A stretch of 64,000 bases of DNA from Osmia lignaria lignaria (lineage: Eukaryota; Arthropoda; Insecta; Hymenoptera; Megachilidae), in the NCBI RefSeq assembly GCF_051020975.1, contig NC_135032.1, positions 12,710,001 to 12,774,000 of the forward strand, written 5' to 3'. Below are positions 22,601 to 37,600 of this stretch, one piece after another (position 1 is the stretch's first letter; the number at the start of each line of letters is the position of its first letter). The translations under genes were made by a program, and so were the position numbers. Under the pieces are notes generated by a model, which ran no database searches, was not told the DNA's origin, and was given only the letters and a program-made list of their open reading frames with translations.

Positions 22601-25600
22601 TTGCACAAGCATACACGTGCCACATTCCCAACATCGTACACTCTCTTTTCCAAAGAAAATCGATAAAATTCTTTGAAACAGAGTTTCATTGTTGTTCAGC
22701 AGGTCTGCGAACTATTATATCTAAATAATCAGCAATATATTTCATTTACAACTAGACAAATTAAAGCTGATAAAAAATTACCCCTTTTTTATTTTGACAA
22801 ATAAACTTGCAGCTGGCAGATTGGGGAAATTTAGTATATCTCCTACGATTGAGAGATGCATCGCTCGGTAAGGATAAGTGGAAAAAGGTGTAAAATCGCG
22901 TGTTTTTATCGAGCTGCCACGATTCTGCGGGAAAACGCGGTGTGTGCACATACCTCGAAGGTAAAACTGGGTTAGATCGTCCGTAGGTGTAGGCGTGATC
23001 GATCTCAGATTCGAATTCAACGCGAAATTATTCTGCTTTCTGGATTATTCATGCCGGTCGGTTGCCGATTCAATTCCCAACAACGTTACACGATCGATGC
23101 CTTCATGCTTTTTCAATTTATCAACAATATTTATTTATTTATTTGTAGATTGCACGGCTATAAACCCAGTACCCGAGATGAATTAGAAATTGTACAACGG
23201 GAAAGCAAGTCCGTTCTATATGAAGAATGAAATTTTTTCTGAAATTTCTTGAGGAAGCGTGGAAATATATCTGTTTGAGGATTTCTTGTTCGATTTTGAA
23301 AATGATGAATGCACTAGAAACTGCAGAGAAATGTAGTTCCTTTGTTGTTGATTAAAAAGCCTGTCTGACTAGATACTCTCTGTTTTCCCTGTACTTCTCT
23401 GTCTCTTATTTTTCCTTTCCTATATTTCCTTTTTCCTTTTTGGGTTTCTCTTACTCGAATCGATAGCATTTTATTCTATTTTTTGGGAATATTTCACAGG
23501 TCATTTATATTGATTTATTTAAACCTTTCAAGGATATCTACCTCGTATCAAATGAAAATTAAGTTCCATAAAACACATGAGTATCTCCCATTGACATTGC
23601 CAGCAAACAAGAAACTGTTGACCGCGTTCGATATTAAATCCCGCAGAAGAGTTGAATTAATTCAATTAAAAGAATAATTTTCGAGTTCGCTGAATTGAAC
23701 GAGCGCTCGTTATCAAAAGCCGTTTCCTCCGTATCAATTCAATTGATATCCCGCTATGTTCTCTCATCGTGAATGCGCTTCATTTTTATTTTTTTTTATT
23801 TTTTTTTATTTCCCCTCTTGATATTTGACTCTCTTGGATTCCTCTCCAGATACATACCGACATCTTCAATTATTTCGCCAATTTGCAAGTTGTCGGCGAA
23901 TGCTGTCCGATTCGTTTGCCTCGTTAAAGAAAGAGGCAAACGTTGTCGGAGTCCAAAGAGTATATGTACACGGGTATGGGTTCGAGCACACACAATAGAG
24001 ATTGCTATCCTCGATATCTTGGTCTCACCAAGTCACCACGCTTCTACACTTCATTCGTTCCAAATGCGACCACGACAAATTTTACCTACGGGTAAACAGA
24101 CGTTGATGTAATCGGAATTCTTTCTTTTCATTTTGGCCCTTCAGTTTCGGAGTTCAGAAGAAAATTGAAAAACTTGCGAAATTGCAGAGGACGAGTTATG
24201 CTATGAAATGCTAAGAAATTTCAGACAATCAGTCGATAGGAATAGAGAGAAAAAAAGGGGTGCGTTTACCCCGTGGCAATCGTTCCGGTGCACGCTTCTT
24301 TCCGCTTAAAGTGATATAGATACCACGTGTAGTACAATACCCAGCAGAGGAATTATTGCCAGGGATAATGTTGTGTTCCTGACACGTTTTATCACGCCAC
24401 GTTGCTACGTCGTAACTTGAAATTGATTAACCCTTAACTCGTTGCGTAGCCGTCACCGAGAGCCAGATCAATACGAGCCACTCGTCTTCTCGTCCGTTTC
24501 AAAGAACAAAGTGTCTTCTTTTAAGCAAGAAACAGTTGGTTCGTCTCTCCTTTTCATCGGGACGAAATAAGAAGCTCGTTCCGTAATAGTCGTGATTTTC
24601 ATCGAGTCCTTTCCTGGACAATGTCCTCTCTACTTTTCTTTTTAGAAGTCCAATTGTTCTTTGATATCGAGGGGAAATCAATTGTGTCACGGACAATGCT
24701 TTTTTCAATTCGAGTAAAAATTCAATAAGTCCAAGATTTAAGTCAGAAATATCAAACAGGAGCAAAACCATCCCCTGTAATCTTCGATCAATGACTTGGA
24801 GGATCACCGGTACAAATTCATCTCGAAATATTCAGATGGTATAGCAGCCATAAAAATGTTTTCTCCCCATTGAAAATCTTATCACGTTATCCGATGGCAT
24901 TTGTGAAAGGCGGAGCCCCGCTTCGAAGCCCCGTGAACAAGCTTGAAACGATCGAGTGTGTCGCAGTGAGAGGGGAAAAATCGCGTAGTAATTACGAGAA
25001 CGAATGGATCTCATCGGTCTCTCGTACGATCAACACCCCCTCGAATGAAAGGTGGATCAAAGGGAATCGGAAGTTACGACTGTGACCTCTGGTTGCTTGG
25101 TAAACTGTGACAATTTGTAATGTCGTTTGTTCCAAACACCTTTTCAAAAATAAGGTCTCTCGTATCAGTTTAGATATAGTTAGCACACTTGTAAACTTGT
25201 AAATGGGAAACAACAGCAAGTTTAATAATTCCATTACCCGTGTAATTCGATATTCTTCTCTTTCCCAATTGATTTAACGGTGTAATAACTGGATACACCG
25301 GTACAAGTTCCGTCTCTGTGTGTGTGTGTGTGTGTGTGTGTCTGTCACGATTCCAGCATTGTATACACAGGCTAAATATTGCAGTCGGTTCTAATTGTTT
25401 CTCCTACTAATTGTTAGGACGTTTCCTGCGATTTCTCGTCCCATGTTTTGCCTGTTAATGTCAACATTTCGGGATAAAGTTATTGTTGAACTTTCTGGGA
25501 AATTCTGGTATTAACAGTTCCTTACCAGTGTTTAGAAGAAAATCATCTGAATCGTGAAAGCTCCAAGACAGCAGACACGTATGAAAAATGTCGAGCTCTT

Positions 25601-28600
25601 GGCTATTAATTTTCATTTTTGAAAAAGTTTAAAAATAACCCCGTACCGAATAGGATTACTCCCTTAAAGTAAACGAATGTTTATCATTTCTTTTCTTATT
25701 TCCCGTTTTTTTTCATGAAGGTAAATGGTGTATCCTGATAAATAATTCGTCGCCCTTTTAATGCCACATTTATCCTTTCTTCCCCTGTGTAAACGGCAGG
25801 CCGAAGGAAAGGAGGATCGAGCCCTCGTTGTCACCGTAATTCCACATCAGGATCAGATGTTTCCTCGTGTATTTTCAGTCGTCGCTTTTCACCGACCCTT
25901 TCCACTGTCTAGCTAATGCAATTTTAACGAGGCACAAAGTCGGTCATATCGTGTCATGACTCGATGCTTGATGGCTCGTGCAACGGTACGAGCTAGTATC
26001 CCCTTTGAACAGCACAACCAACGCTCGATATTTTCTACCCCTAGCTACTTCGACATGGATCGATTCTCTCAACTTCCGGTCGGGAAAATCGACACTTTCG
26101 ATTACTGGCCACAGACGTCAGTTCCTGTCCTCCTGTCTCGCATACTTCCCTTGTACCTGATGATCGACGTTCACGTTTCCCCGAGGATATACATTTTTAA
26201 TTGCAAATTATTGGTACAAAAATAAAATAGGACTGGAAATTATAGTCGAGCGTCGAACGTTATTTCTGTAGCCAGGGGTTGTTTTTAGCAAATAGTTCTC
26301 AAAACTTTCGGCGTAACCAAAGTAGATTTACGATCTTTGGCATGGCAATGAGCGATTAAGTGGTCGCGGTATTTTTTCCTCCTACGATTACAGGAATTAA
26401 TTTATGTGAACGGTGACTCATGCTAATCATTATTGCCAAGACCCTTTTATTACGTAATCATCAATTGTTCTCGAGTTTCTAAGGGTTCTCGTAAACGACA
26501 CCCGCATAAACTGTTTCATTCAAAGTACTTGCGTAATCGGGCTACCATTCTGCACAACAGGGACGGCTGTTGTGTAAGTTCATTTATTTTATTCATCGAA
26601 CACTCTGGACTGTTACGAAAAACGAATACTTTAAGAATTCTTATGAAAAAAAAAAAAAAAAAAAAAAAAAGAAAAAGAGAGAGAGAGAAGAAATGTAAAT
26701 CGAGGGGAGGAAGTTAAAAGTGTTACATTAACAGGATGATTTCCCAGAGGTGTACTAATTGTACGCGACAAGCAGGGAGAAGACGATGGAATAGGCTGTT
26801 GAATGAGTCCAGCCGTGCAAGTATCGCTAACTCTCTTGAACTTAAGCTAATAATGTAATTCTACGTGGAATCCCCGATGGAGAGATATAACAAGCTTTCA
26901 GATTAACCATTTCAACGCGGACTGAATATTTTATTCGATTTCAATTGATCTCGTTAAAGATACATCGACGCTATTCCGAAGTAATTTGACGTTAATAGCA
27001 AACTTTTATCCAAGTAAGATAATTTTCTTCATTTTTCTGGGAAAATAGTTTGAGATTTAGGATATCGTAAATTCAATGGAACAGCTGTGAAACGATCGGA
27101 AGGATCAAACTTTTTATAATAGAAAATCTCGAGCACCCGTGACGCGGTCCTAAATTAATAATTTAAAGCAAAGATCATATTCAAGAAAAAACTAATAATC
27201 TGTATTAACGTAGATACATCAAAAGATTTTTCCTTACTTAATACCACCTTGATCGTTCATCCTCGATAAAGGAAGATCGTTTATTTTTTACCCGTTTGAC
27301 CCATAATCGTTGATGAAACAACAAGAGAAACAGTAAGAAGCTAGTGGTATGCGATGGTAGAAGCAAAAGAAGGAAGTGTAGGGGTGGGTATACTTGGGTG
27401 GGGTGGAAAGAGGGTGAGAGAGATTCGTTATTGATTCGAACTCGACACAGCTTGGTGTACAGTCGTAGCAGACTGTATCGTCAATGTACAGAATCGACTT
27501 ACACAAACGTGGGGACAGAAATGTGCCCTCGGTACGATGGCTGATGGATGATCGCAGCTTGTATCGACAAACAATCTCTGGGAAATCCTGTTATGGTGGT
27601 GGGAAGCAACAGTATCCGATGGAATGACGCAAACGGGCCTTGTAAACCGGCATTTCGTGGTCAAAGTTATTATACTTTCTTCGGAAAGAACACGATATTT
27701 AAAATTTTAAATGATGCAGCTCGCAATATGATATAATTATAATTAATTTTAAAACTTTCCTTATATTTAAAAACAGTTTCTCAATTAAAAGTTTTCCTTT
27801 GATGCATGAAAATTGGAAAACACACGGCAACTCTTTGAAGTTTCAGAAATAAATTGGAATTTTTTAAATTTCCCCCGACATTAGCCGGTATAAAAGAATG
27901 CATCAAAATCATATATATATATATATATGTGTGTGTGTTAAATAAATTAAGTCCGAAACAAAGTGTAATATAAGTTATTAAAATTCATTCGATGTTTTAT
28001 AAAATTGAAAAGTTTCAAAGCCATTTGCTTTAAAATAAAATCGAATTCTCTCGCCTCGAGCAATTTCCTTGATATCAGCCTCTCGGTTTACGAATTATTA
28101 AAACAGAGGAAGAAAGGAAAAATAGGCGTGTCCTTTCTACTATACAGGGTTGTGTTTTCTAACGGTGAAATATTAATGAAAAAATAGCGTTACCTTGTAC
28201 GTTCCATTATTAAACTTTCACGTCGTTCTTGGGGATCCTTTTAGAAAAAGGAAAATTACTTCTTAACGCGTTCACTGCCACATTATCCTTACGCGGCTGC
28301 TACAGTAGCCGCTCGATAATTCTCTGCTTTCGGGGCTGTCGAGGCATATTTTCATACGCAAACTGGCAATCGGTGTATATCAGTCATCTATAAATAATTT
28401 CATAGAGAGAGAGAGAGAGAGAGAGAGAAAATTGAATTATATTTCATTGTGAATTATTCTGTTAGCCTGCAATTTATTTTCGATATGAAACTTTGAAATT
28501 AAATGTACGCGTGCAGAATCAATTTTAGTATATTCCTTTTGCATCTGTAATAGAGAAAGTATTAATTTATAGCGTTTGAAAAGTAATATTAACACATTGA

Positions 28601-31600
28601 CTGCGAATAAAAAGTTTTGAAATTTATACGCTTGGCCTGTTGAGATTTTCATTCAGAGTTTGAATTGCTGTTATCGGAGTACTCTTCTGCACGAACATTG
28701 CATTATTCGAACCCTTTTTTCTTCTATCACATCCTACTCAGCTTCTATATGAAGCGGAAACATTTTGTATGCATAGGTTTGATTGTAGCACCACGTAATA
28801 TAGGCTGATTTGCATATATGAGCAAAGTTTACATAGCATCGTAATATCTTCGAGGGAGCTGTAGCGTTTGCTTTAAAAATTATTAATTTCTTGCATGTTA
28901 AATGGCAAAGTCTGACACGATTTGACAATATTTCGCTTCGTTTTCATCATCGTCTCAAAAAAAGAGAGAAAAAAAAAATCTGTCTTAAGACGTCTTCATT
29001 GAACTGAATAATTTCATAGCCGCTCATTGTTCGGCTTTTAAAGCGTGCAAGGTAGAGAACAAGTTCGCTCACTGGTGTACAATAAATCTTTTTTCAACCC
29101 TTATTCCCTCACACACGCTCCTTTTCATCCGTCTTCGCTCTCCCTTTTAAATATCCCCGTCTTTTCTACCCGTCTTTGCAGCTTCTTTCTCTTCGGTTAC
29201 TGTTCCAATGGATGGGCTGCGTGGTCTCCACTCTGAACCTGCTCGTTGGACGATAAAATCTTCGCTACTTTTCATGGATGAACGAGGGATTCATACGCTG
29301 TCTCTAATAAATACTATCCTGAGGAAATTTTCAGAGATGGATCCATCAAATTTAACATTTCGAAATAGGAGAAAATAATGTTGATTAATGTTTCCTCTTC
29401 TCGAAAGAATAAAATAAATTTTCCTTTTTCATTCACTCTCTGTTTGCACAATCTCTTACATGCGTGTCTCAAAGAGGAGCTTAACAGATAGGTACTTCAA
29501 TCCTTGTTCGAGCAAACATAGCTTCTCATTTACACTCGATTTCACTGCTTTCATTCATCAATGAAGTGTTTATACTGCACCGAATTAAACAGGAGTTTAA
29601 CAATCTCAATGCTTCCTTTGTACCAAAAGAGAAGAACTTGCAAGTTCCTTTGATATCGATCAGAAATAACTTAAAGATGGATAGCTTTCTTGTATCGCAA
29701 CAGTGGGATTTATTTACAGATGTCTGTGCTGTTTGAAGCGTTGAAATTTTCTGGAATTTCTCTACCAGCCTAAACTAGGTTATAGCTCAATAATAAAGCA
29801 TACTTTGAATTATCGAGGAAACTTGGGTGAATGAAAATTCGATTGCATAATAAATTAAAGGTTACGGCTACGTATCGTGTTAATTCAGCTTTTACAGGGG
29901 ATGGTTTAATTAACTTTTTATTAGGAATTTAATTTATCTCCTCTAGAATCAGAACCTTAACTTTCTTTAGATTTATTTAGCAGATTAAAAAATTAATCGT
30001 ACCTATCGGAAAGCAACGAAATCACCTGCTCGGTATCATCGACTATCCTAAAATCGATAACCGAGCAGACGAACCAGTGGAAGGATATTTCTGACGAGTA
30101 AATTGCAAACAGTATGTCAATCAGGAAATTCGAAACAGTTCGGATCGGCATAACTTTGATGGAGGAAAATTTGGGGCACAGGTTAGCGTGATCGGTAGCG
30201 CGGGATATCGTTAGCTACGGTTCAGCCAGTGAAATTCGCTTTGGCGGAAATTAGGTAACGCAACCGCTATCGGGCCACTAAATACCCTTTTGCCGGGGTA
30301 AAGCTTTCACCTCTGCGAACGCTTGAGCGTGTGTACTCGACCGAACGAACCCATCGACGGATCGATCAATGAGGATAATGACGTTTTCGAGGATTTTCCA
30401 AAATACAATGCTCGTTTCTGTCGAGCCTGATGCTCCTCCTCTCTATTTTATCCCTTGCTTTTGATCTTTAAACTGCTTACAGAAAAATCCTTCCTAAAAA
30501 ATTTATCCCTCCTTTTGAAAGATTGCTTGTCGATGAATTTGCTTTCAATGAACCTTCCTCAAAGCGAAAATTTATTTGGTAAGCGACGTGAAAATGTAAT
30601 TGCAATTTTTTTTTTTTCCACAAGAAAATAAATCATCGACTAGAGCGACGTGGTTGGAAATGGTCCAAAAACAGCAACTTCTATCTTATCAGAAATCAGC
30701 TGACAGACTGTCTTGTCACTTTGATCTTCACTTTTTAACTTCAGATTTCATGATAGATTACAACCAACTGTATGAAACGAAGCAGAATCTCTGTTGCTGT
30801 CCAAACCATCTGTTATCTTTCTTTTTCATTCTGTGACATTTTGCCTTCTTTCAAAGTAAAAATACCAGCCACGTACAATATACATATATTATTGCGTGTA
30901 TATCATCGTATCGCAATACCTATCTCGGTTACGAAAATATACTATAGCTACTTGTTACGGAGATTAAATAAAAAATACACGTATCAGATCGTTCTATAAA
31001 AGTTATTGCATTCGTGTTTTCTCGACAGAAAGCAAATTTGCATTAGACGGAAATGACACGCAAATGCAGTAGGTTTAACAATGACTGTCTCAATTAGCTG
31101 GGTTAATAGAATCTAATGACCGAGAGAATGTATTAACGAATCGATTCGATGAAACTCTGCTTAATAGAAAACGGACGTGGTAGAGAGATTATCATGATTT
31201 AGTATCGGTACATGATATTACTATAAAAAAGAAAAGAAAAGAAAAGAAGAGAAAAGGGACTTTAATTTTCATTAAACCATAAACTGCTCTGTTTCAGTGA
31301 TGGTCGATTGGTAGAAGGAGATCAGATATTGGCGATAGATGGACAGCCACTAGACTCGAACATCTCTCATGAGCAGGCAATCTCGATTCTTCAGAAGGCA
31401 CGTGGTCTGGTTGAGTTGGTCGTAGCAAGAAGCGCCCAAGGTAATTGAAATTCAATTTTTTCCTCTATTAAAATATAATTTGTTCAACGCGTTGAACGCT
31501 TATGGCAACGAGCACCGCCTATATCAAGTTAACTATCAGGTAATTTAACTTGTTTAGAAATTTCAAATATCATTACCGGTGGCCAAAGTAGATATATCAA

Positions 31601-34600
31601 ACTATAGTTTCGAACAACTTTGCGATGTAAAAGTATCCCTGTGTTTGCCAAACACTAAACTAGATTAGCTGCGGTGTGCACGAATTTTCTGCTCGTCGAA
31701 GCAGAGCAGAAGAAAACTTTTGTTTTATCATTTCGAACTTGTTAAAGAAATACGATACTAACCGTTTGACAGACGTTGGGAGCTCTTTGCCAACGGATGA
31801 ATTATCCGGAGCATCGAGTTCGACAGCGGCCGCGGGAGCAGGTGTGTCCATCATCGGCGGCGTTGTCGGCGGGACAACGAACCAGGCGAGCTCCGACAAG
31901 GATCAATCGGTCTCAACCTCGTCCATCGTTACACCAGCTGCCACCTCCAAGTCCAGTCAGCCAGCTAGCACAACCTCGGCAGCTACACCTACACCTACAC
32001 CACCGACATCGACCCCGGTACCTGGGGGCCTCGTTGTCGAAAGGAGCCCCTCCGCCGTCAGCGACGCCTCCAAGAGTGGCTCTGACATGGTGGTAAATAT
32101 CCATAAATCACGCAACCCTATTCACGGTTAACCCCTAATGGGTTAATGAAAAATTTGAGAAAAATCCTCATCACCGTCTTCGCAATAGCGAAGCCCCCTT
32201 TCGCTCAAACGATCCCTGAAAAAATTGCAATAGATATTTACCGACACGGGATCCTCCAGGCGAAAGCCCAAACCTTACCCTCGGGTCAATGATATTCTCG
32301 TCAATAGTATCATCCACGCGAACGTTGCTTTGGCAAACACGGACGGCTCCTTAATGTTCCAGCTAGCTCGAGTTTCGTTGAAAGGTTGCCACTCGACGCG
32401 AAGGAGACATCGCTCTTCTTCCTGACTCCTTTGTGTCTCCCTTTTCACAACCCCTTTGTCGACGAAAAAAAGCATTCGAGATAGGTGCCGATATAAATTG
32501 TCAATCGCTCGTCATTATAATTGGCCTGATTTCGATACAACGCTCCAAGATTCGTCGTGTTTCTTCATCGTGACGAAGAATCTCTTTGCTTATCATCAGC
32601 CGACAGGAACACCGACCGCTACGCCGGAAATAGAATTATTGGCAGCATTTTACCGGAGATGGCAGGATGACCATATTTTTCATCGCAGATTTGTCGAGAC
32701 TCCTCGCAGAGGCACGATAATGATCGCATTATTTCAAAAGGATGGGCCAATTTTTCTTTTAAGGCTGGATTTTTTATCTGACCAGGAGATTTTTCATCTT
32801 CTATCTCCTTGATGGAGGGAACGGAAGCAGCTGTTTAATCTATCATTTCTCATCGTTAGTTCAATTTTAGAATCGAAGTATCTCAATACCGTGTTAAACA
32901 ATCAATTATATTGAAAATTCTAAAAATTTCGTCTCTCAAGTGGAAATTGATTGGACGGTACTGTTCGAATTTCTCCTGCCAGTCGAGTAATGAAAATAAA
33001 AGGGAAAGCAATAAGGCAGCAGCTCGTAAATCTTTTTCTCTGGCGATAATGAGAATCGGAATGGTGGTGGATAGAACGAAAATCGTGGTTGTAGGTATAA
33101 AGAGCAATTTAGCCAGGAGCGATTCGTATTCTCCACGGATCGTGGCTTCGATCGTCCGAAAATATGCTGGCTATTATGATTTTCAATGGCGTTTGAATAT
33201 TAACCAGACCATCGGGATAAATCATTGTCAATTTCCACGACAATTTCGAAGCAACTGTACGCGTGTTTTGCTTGCGTCAACTGTTGTTTGCTCGTTTCGA
33301 AACCACCAATCGCGTTATCTTATTATGAATGTTGAATGACATTAATTGTGATTCTCTGTTTCGTCGCTAATTATGGTGTTCGATTAATACTATAGAATTC
33401 AACTGCGTTCACGAAAATTAGGGTAATTGATCTCTCATAACTAGAATCTTGTTCGCAATATTTAAACGAGCAGGTGGGTAGATAATACAATTTTTCAGAA
33501 ATAATTCATTTTAACGAACAGAAAATACCCATTTTAGGGAAGGCACGTTCGAGCCGCTTAATAGCATCGTAACGTTATGAAATTTATTAAATTATCGGTT
33601 CAGCAGAAGCAGGCCTCACTTGGCTAGGCTGAAAATTATCGGTTTCTTTCGAGCAACTTCGTTATTGGTGTCAACAGTAATTAACACCTCGATTTGGTGT
33701 TAATTGCTCGACACGAGTCTCGCGTAGCTCGACATAATTCTTTCTACTTTTCGAAGTAAGGCCTATAAATAGAAGGAAAATATTTTTAGGGCCTGATACT
33801 TCAGTTTACAATCAACAAATGGATTTCTTTGTGAAAAACTTTTCAATCTTTCTCTGGAAGAAACACGAAGGTGTAATTATTGGCCGGTGAAAAGGAAGGA
33901 TGCCTTTGGTATTTAAATTGCTCTAAATCGTGCCAATAATCTGTCGTGGCTTTTAAAAGAAACCACGAATAATAAGCATTGCTTTCCTTGTTGTCGAGGG
34001 AGAAAAAAGCGTCGAGATTTCCTCGAGCTAAGTTTTCGATAATTGGTTTGCTTCGAACAAATGAAAACGGAGACTTGATAAAGTAGGTTAAAACGAGCAT
34101 TTCTACTCTGAATTGACCAAGAAAAAAAATCATTGCGTGGCTTTCGAGGAGGTGAAATGAAAATGGAAATATGTACATTGTCAAATGTACGTTGTTAGAA
34201 TGATTTTTTCCTCTCGGGTATTCGTTTTTACCTTTCCTGGTTTTAACGAGAACTATTGACCCATATCTCTGCTCCCTTGTAATCGCCTTGGTTCTTAGCT
34301 CGTCGCAGGCTCGAGCGATAATTAGAAAAGTTTGTCGCGTTAATTACGATGTTTATACACGGAACGTCGGGGAAAAAAATTGCATTTGTGACGGATATCA
34401 CGGAGATTGCTCATGTAAATTCTCGGAATTTTATCTACATAAAATGTTTCTGGAAACTGGAACAGATTTCGATTCATTTTCTGAATGGAAGATTGATTGA
34501 AAACTCTTCTCTCTCTTTTTTTTGTGTGCGTTTCATCGCAAACGACGAGTTAAATTGCTACGCTTTCAGCATATTAATAAACGTTAGAGAACAAAATTTC

Positions 34601-37600
34601 CGTGTTCCAGATTTCAGATTTCAGATTTCAAGTTGCTGCTTTCTGATTTCACGTTTCAAAGTTGAAATTGCAAAATCATACTTTTTCCTACTGAAAAATG
34701 AAAAAAATGATAAACTCACCTATTCATCGTTGCTCCTATTATTTCTCTATTTCAGCTGAACACGGAGTGGGCACAAGTTGAAGTAATAAATCTCATCAAC
34801 GATGGCAGCGGTCTTGGATTCGGAATCGTTGGTGGACGAAGCACAGGTGTCGTCGTCAAAACGATCCTTCCTGGGGGTGTCGCCGATCGGGTAAATTTCT
34901 TTCTTTCCTGAAACCTGTAGAAATGAAAAAATTTCCATTTGCAAAATTCAAGAGACAGAGGAAATGAATGAAGCGCAAATGTTCTCTCTGGTTTCGCGAT
35001 GAATCCGTGAATTAATAGACGTCGATTGGTGGTGCGATTTGCAGGATAATCGGCTACAGAGCGGGGACCATATATTGCAAATCGGAGATGTCAATCTGCG
35101 GGGAATGGGAAGCGAACAGGTCGCGGCGGTTTTGCGACAATCCGGCACACATGTACGCCTTGTTGTCGCGCGACCTGTGGAGCCCACCTCGCCGGACTAC
35201 CAGGTATTCCATCCCCATTTAATAAAAAAAAAAAAATAAAAATGAAAGATTGAAATTCTAATTCGATGGATGTTTTCCCCTTGAAAAGTTCACGAAACAA
35301 TTTGGAGATAAACAATGCCATTCGATTAAGATAAAAAAGAACGGAATCCTCATCTCCCTCTCCTCGCCTTTCTTACTTTTCGAAGTCTAATGAAATAGCT
35401 TGATCGAAACTCGCGTTAATTAAATGGGCAGCAGAGCGTTTTCATTAAATTATCGGAACTCGGACCGTTTGCCCGGTAACTGCTTTTATAATTGGACGCT
35501 CCATAACTTCCGGATGCATTATTAACTAGCGAACACTTTCAAATTACCGTTTTTTCACCTACTTTGTCTACTATCTAATATTTCAAACGAAACTGACTGT
35601 AAAAAAATATAGACAATACCCTTTGTCCATAGGAATTTCTTCTTTTCCTCTTTCTTTAATTGGGTTCCACCTATTACTCATAGCTTCGGACTCCAGATTC
35701 TAATCGGATTTTAATGGAATGTTGCATTTCAGGCACTCGGCAGCCACGCTCCGATCGTACCAACGAAGATTCTGGGTGACCCCGATGAGCTGGATCGCCA
35801 CTTGGTGCACAGCGTGCCGGAGACGTACAACATGCGCCACGTCCAGGGTGATGCCACCTACGACAACGGCTACATGTACTCTCAGGAATCCGACGTTGAA
35901 ATGCACGTGAGTATTGCCGATATGATTGATCCTGAAACAGAAAAACAATCGTATTAGTTTTGAAAGATAAATTTAAATTCATATCGGTATTATCAGTAAT
36001 AGAAGGGCATTTCGCCAGATGCGAATTGCATTTAAGTTGTAATTTTCGATTCGTAGGCAAGACCAGGTCTCATCATGGACGTAGTACGCAATCCAATGCC
36101 AATTGGAGCGATGCCAGTGATACCGACGGTTCCGGTGCAGATTCCGGAACTTCCGGTCCTCACCATGGACACCATCGACGTTAATTCACTGCCAGAAATG
36201 GAACGTTTCACCGTTGAGCTTAAAAAGGACATTTACGGTCTTGGGATCACTATTGCTGGATACGTATGCGAGAAAGGTAAACCCATCGAGTAAATTAGGT
36301 TTCCAGTTCTAACAGCTCTACAAGATTCCATGGTGTTTTCACAGAGGAACTGTCTGGTATTTTCGTGAAGAGCATCAGCGAGGGTAGCGCGGCGGACTTG
36401 AGCAACAAGATCCAAATAAACGACAGGATAGTCGAGGTGGATGGCCATTCATTACAGGGTTACTCGAATCACGAAGCTGTAGAGGTGTTAAGACGCACCG
36501 GGCAAACAGTAGTTTTATGCCTGGAGAGATATCTACGTGGACCAAAATACGAACAGCTTCAACAAGCAATCGCGGCCAGTGAACTGAGACCACCTCAACC
36601 AAGTTCCCCCTCTATTACGAGCCTACCAAGTTTCCCCATTAGCGCTGTAAGAATAAGAAATTAACTTCAACTTGTCCTTATCCTCTTTACTAATTCATTC
36701 GTTTACAGTTTAATGTCCGCCACGTATAATTATTCACACGTTGCGTCTTTAATTATTCTGTTACAGGACGGAGAAACAACCACTGAAATAGAACCGGAAG
36801 GAGAATCGCATACGACTGTGGACAGTGCGGTTTTGCAGGAAGGAGGCGAACGCGAAAGAGTCTCAGAGGAACTGGACGATGCGGCCAACGTGGAAGCTTT
36901 ATTGAGCGACCCATCTAGTGAGCTTACACCCCAAATTCGAGCTGCTATTAAGGCCAAATGGCAGAAAATCGTCGGTCCAGATATAGAGATCGTGGTATGT
37001 AAAGGGGAAAAGTCCTCCACTTAATCTTGGAAGAACCTAGAGAAAATCCAGGAAGACCCTAATTTAGTTTCTAACAAAAATGTTCATTGTCTATCCTGAA
37101 CAGGTAGCACAGTTGAAAAAATTCACAGAAGGTAGCGGTCTTGGAATAAGTTTAGAAGGTACAGTCGACGTGGAGAACGGGCAGGAAGTGAGACCTCATC
37201 ATTACATAAGATCGATCCTTCCGGAAGGACCCGTGGGCCAGAATGGAACACTACGTTCCGGGGACGAATTGCTCGAGGTAATGTATCACTTTACTTATCT
37301 AGTACAGGAACTACTTCAAACATTAATTTTCCGTGTTAATTAACGCCCTCAGCACGATATTCATCCTGTGCCAACACAAACTTCGGTGTTGGCTTACTTC
37401 ATCGATCAATGACTTTGTCTTCTATCCTCTACTTATTTACATTATAATTTTAATTAGAATGCTAATTTCTAGTTGCTTCTATGTTTTTCACTGCTCCACT
37501 TTTTTGAAAAATATTATTCAAGTAGGAATTATGTATTATGCAAATTTTATACCTACTATTCTATGTAAATTTCATGAATGGAAATTGCAAAAGGAATTTC

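Larger units (their letters stand above)
20508..31297 (+). other. Large Patj intron inside PDZ1
   Basis: I see no exon or nested gene in these 10.8 kb. It holds a GC-richer island at about 20970-21580, simple repeats, an imperfect duplication at 22487-22766, a hairpin at 28293-28312 and a balanced-composition block at about 30120-30370. Short open frames such as 22450-22728, 23773-24111 and 27428-27664 carry no domain signature. The island and the block are candidates for enhancers or an alternative promoter. Confidence 0.5.

Noticed and set aside
26646..26696. A-run as the tail of a retrotransposon
   Set aside because: No reverse-transcriptase frame, target-site duplication or internal promoter was seen nearby.
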